Shown one piece after another: positions 1-6,962 of a DNA stretch of 64,000 nt. A program made the translations under genes and the position numbers. The stretch comes from Promicromonospora iranensis. Its GTDB lineage: Bacteria > Actinomycetota > Actinomycetes > Actinomycetales > Cellulomonadaceae. The stretch's first letter is position 1; every line of letters begins with the position of its first letter. The notes below the pieces were generated by a model. That model saw nothing but the letters and a program-made list of their open reading frames with translations. It made no database searches and had not been told where the DNA came from. The DNA lies in the NCBI RefSeq assembly GCF_028994775.1, contig NZ_JAJQMN010000014.1, positions 53,522-117,521 on the forward strand. Direction: 5' to 3'.

Positions 1-323
1 CCGCCGCCGACGCCGCGCCGTTCCGGCTGCTGTACTCGACCCGCACGTCGGCGGACGTGTTCTTCGCGGACGAGCTCGCCGCGCTCACCGGGCCGGCTTT
101 CTCGCTGGACCTCGTCTACACGCGGGAGGCGCCCGACGGCTGGCCGGACGCCGTCGGACGGCTCACCCGCGAGACGCTCGCCGCCCGCACCCTTCCCGCG
201 GCGCGGCAGCCGCGCATCTACGTCTGCGGCTCGACGGGATTCGTCGAGACGGTCGCGCGCTGGCTGCAGGATCTCGGCCACCCCGCGGCGGCAATCCACA
301 CCGAACGCTTCGGAGGCCTTTAG
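1..323 (+). CDS. Ferredoxin reductase-like FAD/NAD(P)-binding oxidoreductase, C-terminal part
   Basis: Partial gene; the open frame runs in from the left edge (codons in phase from base 3) and ends at TAG 321-323. The visible ~106 residues look like the NAD(P)-binding half of a ferredoxin-NADP reductase: a beta strand FRLLYSTR, later a conserved IYVCGSTGFVETVARWL stretch (the family's C-G-x-x-x-F/M nucleotide-binding loop), and a short acidic/aromatic tail. The family transfers electrons between NAD(P)H and a ferredoxin or flavin partner in the cytoplasm. The next gene starts at the base after the stop, so the two are surely co-transcribed. In actinobacteria this reductase/DUF6510 pair often follows a sulfite-oxidase-like molybdoenzyme gene; whether that is true here lies outside the window. 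Confidence 0.75.
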   Translation, partial: AADAAPFRLLYSTRTSADVFFADELAALTGPAFSLDLVYTREAPDGWPDAVGRLTRETLAARTLPAARQPRIYVCGSTGFVETVARWLQDLGHPAAAIHTERFGGL

Positions 324-581
324 ATGACCGATCACCTGGACGGCAATGTCCTCGCCGGCGCACTCTCCGAGGTGTTCACCACCGACGTGACGGCGGCCCG
401 CGCACGGTGCGGCGGCTGCGGGCGGATGTCCGCGATCGCCGAGGCCATGGTCTACACCAGCGCCCCAGGGCTCGTCGCCCGCTGCGCCGGATGCGACCAG
501 GTGCTCGCGACGATCGTCGACGCGGGCGACCGGCTCATCCTCAGCCTCGCGGGCCTGAGCGCGATAGAGCTCCGCCGCTGA
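324..581 (+). CDS. DUF6510 family small zinc-ribbon protein
   Basis: Protein of 85 residues with two CxxC pairs (CGGCG near residue 30, CAGCD near residue 54), the pattern of a small zinc ribbon. Length and the LDGN...AGAL...EVF...D start match DUF6510 proteins, whose function is unknown. ATG 324 follows the preceding stop directly, with GGAGG at 312-316 as the ribosome binding site inside the upstream gene, so it is translationally linked to the reductase. It may be an accessory or electron-transfer partner of the redox enzyme next door; this is inference from gene order. Confidence 0.75.
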   Translation: MTDHLDGNVLAGALSEVFTTDVTAARARCGGCGRMSAIAEAMVYTSAPGLVARCAGCDQVLATIVDAGDRLILSLAGLSAIELRR

Positions 582-592
582 CCACCGCCCGA

Positions 593-659
593 CCCGTTGA
601 GTGCTGGCTATTTGTGGTTTCTCAGGCCGATTCGGCGCAGATTGCCAGCACTCAACGGG
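593..659. terminator. Inverted repeat between convergent genes, likely bidirectional terminator
   Basis: Perfect 16-bp inverted repeat: arm 593-608 (CCCGTTGAGTGCTGGC) and its complement 644-659, around a 35-nt spacer. It sits between the stop at 581 (+) and the stop at 671 (-). The spacer is long for a classic terminator and there is no T-run, so it could also be a REP-type extragenic palindrome. Confidence 0.55.
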
Positions 660-670
660 AGGGGCTGGGG

Positions 671-1519
671 TCAGCGGGCCGTGAGGAAGGTGTCCAGGCC
701 TGCCAGGTCGTCGGTGTTGATGTGGTCCACGCCGGCATCGGCGAGCTCGGTCCACATCGCGTCGCGCGCGGCACCCGGCTGGTCGGGCGTGGCCCAGAAC
801 CGGACGCGGTAGCCCGCGGCGTGAGCCTGGTCCACGAAGGCGTGCAGGCGCTCCCGCTCGGCGGCGGGCATCTCGCCCACACCCTGCCACGTGAAGAGCC
901 TGGTCCAGTTGTCGCTGACCAGGGGCATCAGGTTCGCCGGGAGACCGGAGCCCAGGTCGCCGGACCGGCCGTCGTAGAACGCGTAGCGCACCGGCTGCGC
1001 CTTCATGGTCTCCAGCGGCCGGTTGCCGCTGATGACGGCGGTCACGGGGCCGGTCCGCACCCGGCCGTGCGCGGAACGCGTCATGATCCGGCCGTGCTCG
1101 GCGAGCTCATCGTGGATCGCGGCGTAGGTGGGCTCGCCGTCGGACTTGATGTCGATGAGCAGCTGGAGGCTGCCGTCCCAGCCGGGGTAGACGCTCCGGC
1201 CGCGGCCCCGCACCAGGTCCTCAAGCGGGTCGAGGTAGAGGCTCTCCAGCGTCCGTGCGGGGTCCACGTCAACGAGGTCGTGCGCGACGAGCAGCTCGCC
1301 GTCGACGAGCCAGACGTCCGCCTCGACGCTCGTGAAGCCGTGGGAGAGCGCGTCGTGGAGCGGGCGCTCGTGCTCGTAGTCGTTGTGGGCGTGCGCGGCG
1401 TCGTGCGGCTCGCCCAGCTCGACGCCACCCCCGGGCGGGGTGGCCGACGCCGGCGCCGCGAGCCCTCCGAGCAGGGTCGCGGCCGCCAGGGCCGCTCCGA
1501 CGATGGTTCTTCCGCGCAC
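671..1519 (-). CDS. Secreted glycerophosphodiester/PI-PLC-type phosphodiesterase
   Basis: 282-residue secreted protein. The start is GTG 1519, preceded by AAGGAGA, giving a clean signal peptide (VRGRTIVGAALAAATLL...PASA); the longer upstream extension lacks signal-peptide character and was not used. After the signal comes AHAHNDYEHERPLHDAL and GFTSVEADVWL, the H-x-H-N-D-Y and E-x-D motifs of the PI-PLC-like / glycerophosphodiester phosphodiesterase TIM barrel, then LLIDIKSDGE and a C-terminal HINTDDL. Family members hydrolyse phosphodiester head groups outside the cell to recover glycerol-phosphate, inositol or phosphate. The gene lies downstream of the GH127 gene on the same strand with a 124-bp gap. 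Substrate cannot be read from the sequence. Confidence 0.8.
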   Translation of the reverse strand: MRGRTIVGAALAAATLLGGLAAPASATPPGGGVELGEPHDAAHAHNDYEHERPLHDALSHGFTSVEADVWLVDGELLVAHDLVDVDPARTLESLYLDPLEDLVRGRGRSVYPGWDGSLQLLIDIKSDGEPTYAAIHDELAEHGRIMTRSAHGRVRTGPVTAVISGNRPLETMKAQPVRYAFYDGRSGDLGSGLPANLMPLVSDNWTRLFTWQGVGEMPAAERERLHAFVDQAHAAGYRVRFWATPDQPGAARDAMWTELADAGVDHINTDDLAGLDTFLTAR

Positions 1520-1643
1520 GTTCGTCTCCTTCTGCCCGACTGACTGGTCAGCCCATGCAAGCGCCGGGTGCTGACGGACAGGTGAACTCCGGACGACGTG
1601 GGGCGGTCGGCGAGCGGAACCCCGGATCAGTCCTCCCGCTGGA

Positions 1644-3995
1644 TCACGTCGGCTGCAGGACCACCTCGACGCGCAGCAGGTCGCCGCTGTCCGCACCGTC
1701 CACCGCCTCCACGCGGAACACCGCCTCGCCCGGGACGCCCGCCTCGCGCACGGTCTCCGTGAGGTCGTACTCGTGCTCGGCGGGGCCCGCGCCGTCGGCC
1801 GGTGCCGTCAGGATCCGGGCCGGACCGGCCTCGAGGCCGTTGAGCAGGACCCGGCGTCGACTGCCGACCCGGTCGACGAAGCGAGTCCGCACCAGTGCCG
1901 CGCCGTCCGGGTAGCGGAGCCGGTACTCGAACCACCCGGTCGTGCTGCGCCAGTGGATCCCGCCGGACCCGCCCGCCCGGGTCCGCTCCCCCGTGAACCC
2001 GTGGTCCACCTCGGGCTGCTGCTCGCCGGCCGCGACGTGGTCGAAGACCGCCGAGAGGTCGGCGTCGTCGAGTGCCCCGAGGGCGGCCAGGGCCCCGGAC
2101 GGGTCGGCGTCGGCCGCGAAGTAGATGCTGTAGCGCTCGTCGTGGATGCCCGCGAAAGGTTCGAGCAGCACGGTGGCGGGAACGAGCGCGCCGGACCGTT
2201 CCCGCAGCACCTCGAGCTCGAAGGTCAGGGTGCGCTCGTCGACGGTGGACACGGCCGACTCCGGCGGCTCGGCGGCCACGATGGCGCTGCGCCGCATCGG
2301 CACCTTCCGGCCGTGGGCCACGTGGGCCATGCGTCCCGGCCCCGCGACGAGACCCGCGAGGTCGTCACCACCGTCGCGCGACGCGAGCACGACGGGGCCA
2401 TAGCGGAACGCCACCCAGCCGGACCCGTCCGGCAGCCCCTCCGCGACGAGCCGGGGCGCGAGCCGGACGGTCACGGCCGTCACGCCGCTCCAGGTCCGGG
2501 CGACCTCGGCGTAGCCGTCGACGACGGCGGCGGCGACCGGCTCGTCGTCGACGCTCAGGCCCACGAGCTCAGCCCAGGACGGGACGCGGAGGCGAAGCGT
2601 GCGCGTCGTGGGCGTGGCGGAGGTGACGACGACACGCGCCTCGTCCCGGAACGGCAGCTCAGTCGACAGCTCGACCCGCAGCCCCTCCTCCGCCCAGTCG
2701 AGCTCCGACGGCACGTAGAGCTCGACCCGGAGGTCGGGGCCGTCGTGGGTGTAGACGAGCTCGTTGTACCGCGTGTGGCCTTCGAGACCCGAGCCCACGC
2801 AGCACCACATGGAGAGGTGCGGTCTGGAGTACACCCGGTAGTGCGCGGGCCGCATGGGCGTGAAGTACACGAAGCCCCCGCGGCGCGGGTGGACGGACGA
2901 GACCAAGTGGTTGAAGAGCGCACGTTCGGCGAGCTCGATCGCGGCGCTGTCATGCCCACGATCGAGCCGGAGACGCGCGAGCTCGACCATGTTGTGGGTG
3001 TTGCAGGTCTCCGGTCCCTCGCGGTCCGTCATGACCTCGACGAAGTCCGACGACGGATGGAAGTGCTCGCGCACGCTGTTCCCGCCGATCGCCAGCGTCC
3101 GGCGCTCGACCACCGAGGACCAGAAGGCGTCGGCCGCGGCCGCGAACCGCGCGGCGTCCGGGACACCGTCCGGCGCCAGGTCGGCCAGGTCGGCCGGGTC
3201 GGCCAGGCCGGCCAGGCGCTGGTAGCCGAGCACCTTGGGGATCTGCGTGTTGGCGTGCAGCCCGTCCAACGGATCGCCCCCGTCGGCCAGCGGGTCCAGC
3301 AGCCGGCGGTGGGCCAGCCGTCGCCCCTCGGCGACGAGGTCCTGGCGGCCGGTGAGCCGGCCCAGCTCCACGAACGCCTCGTTTAGCCCGCCGAACTCCG
3401 CGGTGAGGAGCTGCTCGACCTGCTCGTCGGTCAGCGCCCCGGTGACCGCCAGCCACCAGTCGGCCCAGCGTGTCGCCATGGTCAGGGCGCGCGCGGAGCA
3501 CCCGTGGGTCGCCGCGTCGATGAGCCCGGCGAGCGTCTTGTGCAGGTTGTAGACCGGCACCCACCGGCCGTTGAGGGAGAACAGGTCGGCGTCGATGCGC
3601 CCGGTGGCAAGCTCCTCGCCGAGGGCCTGCCCGTCCGGGACCCCGCCGACGTAGCCGGTGCCGACCGCGTCCTGGCACCGTTCCAGCACGTCGAGCAGGT
3701 GCTCCATGCGGTCGCGCAGCACGTCCTGGCCGGTCACTGCCCACAGCTTCGCGTGCGCGGACAGGACGTGGCCGCCGATGTGGCCGTCGAGCCCTCCGCC
3801 CTCCCAGTCGCCGTACGGCTCGGCCGGTCCGTCGATCCCCGCCGAGGCGAGGTACGGGGCGAGGAGCCGGTCGAGGTCGATGTCGAGCACCGCCTCCAAC
3901 GCCCGCTGCTGGGCGACGGCGAACGGTCCGGGAGCGAGCCGGACGGTCCCCAGCGGGAACGTGCGGCCGGCGGTCATGGGCTGTGGGTCGGTCAC
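1644..3995 (-). CDS. Glycoside hydrolase family 127 (beta-L-arabinofuranosidase-like, DUF1680)
   Basis: 783 residues, normal for the family. No signal peptide, so probably intracellular and acting on imported oligosaccharides. Seen: an N-terminal (alpha/alpha)6 barrel with DWEGGGLDGHIGGH, then ETCNTHNMVEL (around residue 333) and MWCCVGSGLEGHTRYNELVY (around residue 400). GH127 enzymes use a cysteine nucleophile and a glutamate near a bound zinc; the C-C-V-G-S-G-x-E motif matches. C-terminal beta-sandwich regions follow, and the last ~110 residues look like an extra beta domain. Start GTG 3995 has AAGGAG nine bases upstream. Characterised members release L-arabinose from hydroxyproline glycans or pectin; other GH127 specificities exist. 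Likely regulated from the shared region with the divergent LuxR gene. Confidence 0.85.
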   Translation of the reverse strand: MTDPQPMTAGRTFPLGTVRLAPGPFAVAQQRALEAVLDIDLDRLLAPYLASAGIDGPAEPYGDWEGGGLDGHIGGHVLSAHAKLWAVTGQDVLRDRMEHLLDVLERCQDAVGTGYVGGVPDGQALGEELATGRIDADLFSLNGRWVPVYNLHKTLAGLIDAATHGCSARALTMATRWADWWLAVTGALTDEQVEQLLTAEFGGLNEAFVELGRLTGRQDLVAEGRRLAHRRLLDPLADGGDPLDGLHANTQIPKVLGYQRLAGLADPADLADLAPDGVPDAARFAAAADAFWSSVVERRTLAIGGNSVREHFHPSSDFVEVMTDREGPETCNTHNMVELARLRLDRGHDSAAIELAERALFNHLVSSVHPRRGGFVYFTPMRPAHYRVYSRPHLSMWCCVGSGLEGHTRYNELVYTHDGPDLRVELYVPSELDWAEEGLRVELSTELPFRDEARVVVTSATPTTRTLRLRVPSWAELVGLSVDDEPVAAAVVDGYAEVARTWSGVTAVTVRLAPRLVAEGLPDGSGWVAFRYGPVVLASRDGGDDLAGLVAGPGRMAHVAHGRKVPMRRSAIVAAEPPESAVSTVDERTLTFELEVLRERSGALVPATVLLEPFAGIHDERYSIYFAADADPSGALAALGALDDADLSAVFDHVAAGEQQPEVDHGFTGERTRAGGSGGIHWRSTTGWFEYRLRYPDGAALVRTRFVDRVGSRRRVLLNGLEAGPARILTAPADGAGPAEHEYDLTETVREAGVPGEAVFRVEAVDGADSGDLLRVEVVLQPT

Positions 3996-4051
3996 GGAGG
4001 GTCGGCTCCTTGCAAGGTCTCACAGCGCGTCGCCGGGCTGTGCACGGGCGG

Positions 4052-4076
4052 CGTGACTCTACGGGAAACGGTCACG
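4052..4076. promoter_or_regulatory. CGTGAC...GTCACG inverted repeat upstream of GH127
   Basis: Six-base arms CGTGAC (4052-4057) and GTCACG (4071-4076) with a 13-nt spacer, about 60 bp upstream of the GH127 start. Could be an operator; weak on its own. Confidence 0.3.
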
Positions 4077-4127
4077 GACCGGTCGCCCGTGCAGACCTGG
4101 TGACACCCCGGTCGAGCACCTAGCGAC

Positions 4128-4143
4128 TGTGACCCAGATCACT
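4128..4143. promoter_or_regulatory. Candidate CRP/GlxR-type site
   Basis: TGTGAcccagaTCACT matches the CRP-family consensus TGTGA-N6-TCACA except at the last base. It lies in the divergent region between GH127 (start 3995, -) and the LuxR gene (start 4245, +), as expected for cAMP-dependent control of sugar use. Inference from motif and position only. Confidence 0.45.
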
Positions 4144-4244
4144 CGACACGTCGGTGGTGGTACGCCGTCCTACACGAGTGTGATCGAAGCAGTCGCCCGG
4201 ACGGGCACGTTCGCTGCCCTGACTTGTCCACCCCAAGGAGCCCG

Positions 4245-6962
4245 GTGAACGGTCGGCCGCATCGGCCGGCGCTGCACGGTGCGTCGCCGGAATCTCTCCT
4301 GCGCGCGGAGGAGAGTCTGCCCGCGCCACCGAGGGATGCGCTCCGCAGGCCGTACGTCGAGCAGGCGCTCGACCGCGCGCTGCGTAGCGGCCCTGTCGGC
4401 ATGGTGCTGCTCAGGGGCCCGCGCGGAGCCGGGCGGCGCACCGCGGTCACGCTGTGGTCCCGCGAGCTGGTCCGCAACGGAAGAGTGGTGATCTGGGTCG
4501 ACGTCCCTGAGCCGGACGCCCAGGACGGCGACCTGCTCGCGCAGGCCGTCTCCGCTCGCCTCGCGTCCGTGACCGGCACCGAGCCGTCGGCGCCGGGAGC
4601 CACCGGACGCCCGACCGCCGAGGCCCTGGCAGCCGCGCTCGACGCCCACGGCGTGGTGCTCGTCGTCGACCGGATCGGACCCGCGTCGGGCGCCGCGCTG
4701 GCCTGTCTCGACCGCCTGTCACGCCTCTTGAGCCATGCCCGCATCGTCGCGTTGACCGCTATGCCGCTGCCCGGGCCCGTCCCAGGATTCGACGGCTGGG
4801 CGCACGACAGGGAGGCTGGGAGCGTACCGTCGTCCACTCCCCCAGCGGTGCGGGAGCCGACCGGCCCTGTGGAGCTGACGCTGCGCGACCTGGCTGTCCG
4901 TGCCGACGAGGCGCGGGCAGCTAGCGCCGCTCGCGGTGTGCCGCTCAGTGGTTCGCAGGCCCATCTGCTGGTCACAGCCGCGGCCGGGTGGGCACCGGTG
5001 GTCTATCCGGCGCTGGACGACATCCGCCGCGCGAGCTCTGCGGGTAGCCCGGTCACCGACGACGTCGTCTCCACGATCGCCGCCGCACACCGGGCCAGGT
5101 TCCTGCGCGCCACACTGCCCGAGGAGGCGATCAGCGTCCTGGTCGAGGTGTCTCTGGCGCCGCGGTTCAGCCGGTCCGACCTGGAGTCCACGGGCCTGCT
5201 CACCGCCCTCCCTGGCGCGCGTACATTCATCGATCGCCTCGTGGCCACCGGTCTGGTCCTCGACGACCCCGCGGTGCCCGACGACGTGCTCGCGATGGAG
5301 CCGAGCGCCCGCCGCGCCCTGCTCGACTTCGCGCGCGGCCGCGACCGTGACGAGCTGCGGCTCCGGGCGACCAGGGCGGCACGGAGGAGGGAACGGGCGG
5401 GCGACGCGCGCGGTGCGCTCCTGGCCGCGCTCGAGTCCGGCGACGCCGCGCTGGTACGCGATCTGTTGCAGAGCATGTGGACGAGCATCCTGGACGGCCA
5501 GGAACCCACGCTGCACGAGGCCGTGTGGAGTGCCGCCACCTCGGTACCGACCGCGCACGTTCCGGCCGAGCTCCGGGTGCTCCTCGCCGTGACGCGGCGC
5601 TCCCCCGGTCGGCCCGGTGCGCAGGAGCCCACGACCGAACGCTTGCAGGGCTCGGGTCAGCCGAACGGGCCCGAGGGCGCTCTCCCGACGTTCGCCCGGA
5701 TCGCGCGCCTCCGGCGCACCGGACGCACCGAGGACGCCCTGCGGCTGGCGCGCGCACTGTTGAACGGGACCGGCGGGGGTTCCGTCGTCGGACGGGTCCT
5801 CGTCGGCCTGCAGGCCGCCGTCACCGCGACCGAGGCCGGTCTGCTCCACGAGGCCCTGCGATACGCGGAAGCCGCGCACCACGGTGCGCTCGGTTCCGGG
5901 GCGCTGCCGCTGGCCACCGCAGCGGCCGAGGTGGCGGCACTGGTTCACGCCCTCGACTCCAACGTCCATGCGGCCGCCGACTGGTCCGCCGAGGCCGACG
6001 TGCTGCCCGAGCCGCCCAGCTGGTGGCGACGCGCCGTCGGCTATCCGTCCGCGCTGGCCTCGGCGCTCACGCACATCGAGCGGTTCGACGACGAGCTGTC
6101 GGACCATCTGGCCGGCGCTGTGCGGGACGCCGCGGGGACCGACCTCTGGTTCGCCGGGCTGCACGTCGAGGCTATGCTCGCCGTCCTACGTCAGCAGGAG
6201 GAGCTCGCCGTTGGTCACCTGCGGGACGCGCTCTCCCGCCGTGGGCGGACACCGGCGTACACCGAACCGTCGAACGACCACCTCTGGATCCCACCACTGC
6301 TCACGCTCGACCTGGGCCGGCTCTACCTGATGCTGGGCAGCGGCACCAACGCCATGATCGTCGCGGACGCGCCGACCTCGCGAGCATCCGCCGCCGCACT
6401 GCTCGACGGCCTGCTCCACCTTGCACAAAGGCAGCCGCACGACGCCCTCCTGGCCGTGGGCGCCGTAGGACACGAGGGGGCGACGGCGGGCGCACGCCTC
6501 ACAGCACACCTCGTCGCTGCCGAGGCGCTGTCCGCGCTCGACGGCCCGGACGCCGGCGTGCGCCGCGAGCTGGCCCACGCGGCCGCGTTGGCACAGCAGG
6601 TCGGCGGCGCCCTGCCGTACTGGTGGGCCTCGTCCGACGTGCTTCGCCTCCTGGCTCGCGACGCCCCACCGCGGGTGTGCGAGCAGATCTCCCAGGTGCT
6701 GCACCGTCGCGCGGAGCCGGTCCCGGCCGAGTTCGTGATCGTGCCTGACCGTCAGCTCATCGTCCTGCACCGGCTGGCCGACGGCATGACCTCGACGGAG
6801 GTGGCCAAGGCGTCGTTCGTCTCGCACAACACGGTCAAGACGCAGATCCGCGAGGTCTACCGCCGGCTCGGGGTGCACGACCGCACGGCGGCACTCCGGC
6901 GGGCCCGCGAGCTGGGTCTGCTGGACCCGATGGTCCGCGCCCGGCTCAGCCTCCGGTCGTGA
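4245..6962 (+). CDS. Large LuxR-family (LAL-type) transcriptional regulator
   Basis: About 905 residues: an N-terminal ATPase-like module, a long helical TPR-like middle, and a C-terminal LuxR helix-turn-helix (PDRQLIVLHRLADG...VSHNTVKTQIREVYRRLGV). The P-loop region reads LLRGPRGAGRRTAV: in the consensus GxxxxGK[ST] the lysine is an arginine, so ATP hydrolysis may be weak or lost, although a Walker-B-like VVLVVDRIG is present. GTG 4245 was chosen because AAGGAG lies at 4235-4240; an in-frame TTG at 4224 has no such site. LAL regulators usually activate nearby operons in response to a small ligand or partner protein. The divergent GH127 gene is a possible target. Its 3' end overlaps the convergent sigma-factor gene by 17 bp. 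Confidence 0.85.
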   Translation: MNGRPHRPALHGASPESLLRAEESLPAPPRDALRRPYVEQALDRALRSGPVGMVLLRGPRGAGRRTAVTLWSRELVRNGRVVIWVDVPEPDAQDGDLLAQAVSARLASVTGTEPSAPGATGRPTAEALAAALDAHGVVLVVDRIGPASGAALACLDRLSRLLSHARIVALTAMPLPGPVPGFDGWAHDREAGSVPSSTPPAVREPTGPVELTLRDLAVRADEARAASAARGVPLSGSQAHLLVTAAAGWAPVVYPALDDIRRASSAGSPVTDDVVSTIAAAHRARFLRATLPEEAISVLVEVSLAPRFSRSDLESTGLLTALPGARTFIDRLVATGLVLDDPAVPDDVLAMEPSARRALLDFARGRDRDELRLRATRAARRRERAGDARGALLAALESGDAALVRDLLQSMWTSILDGQEPTLHEAVWSAATSVPTAHVPAELRVLLAVTRRSPGRPGAQEPTTERLQGSGQPNGPEGALPTFARIARLRRTGRTEDALRLARALLNGTGGGSVVGRVLVGLQAAVTATEAGLLHEALRYAEAAHHGALGSGALPLATAAAEVAALVHALDSNVHAAADWSAEADVLPEPPSWWRRAVGYPSALASALTHIERFDDELSDHLAGAVRDAAGTDLWFAGLHVEAMLAVLRQQEELAVGHLRDALSRRGRTPAYTEPSNDHLWIPPLLTLDLGRLYLMLGSGTNAMIVADAPTSRASAAALLDGLLHLAQRQPHDALLAVGAVGHEGATAGARLTAHLVAAEALSALDGPDAGVRRELAHAAALAQQVGGALPYWWASSDVLRLLARDAPPRVCEQISQVLHRRAEPVPAEFVIVPDRQLIVLHRLADGMTSTEVAKASFVSHNTVKTQIREVYRRLGVHDRTAALRRARELGLLDPMVRARLSLRS

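Noticed and set aside
407..1543. 378-residue + strand open frame over the phosphodiesterase gene
   Set aside because: Antisense shadow of a well-supported secreted enzyme; composition is Arg/Gly-rich with no motif.
4719..6164. 481-residue - strand open frame inside the LuxR gene
   Set aside because: Antisense shadow; no ribosome binding site or recognisable domain.
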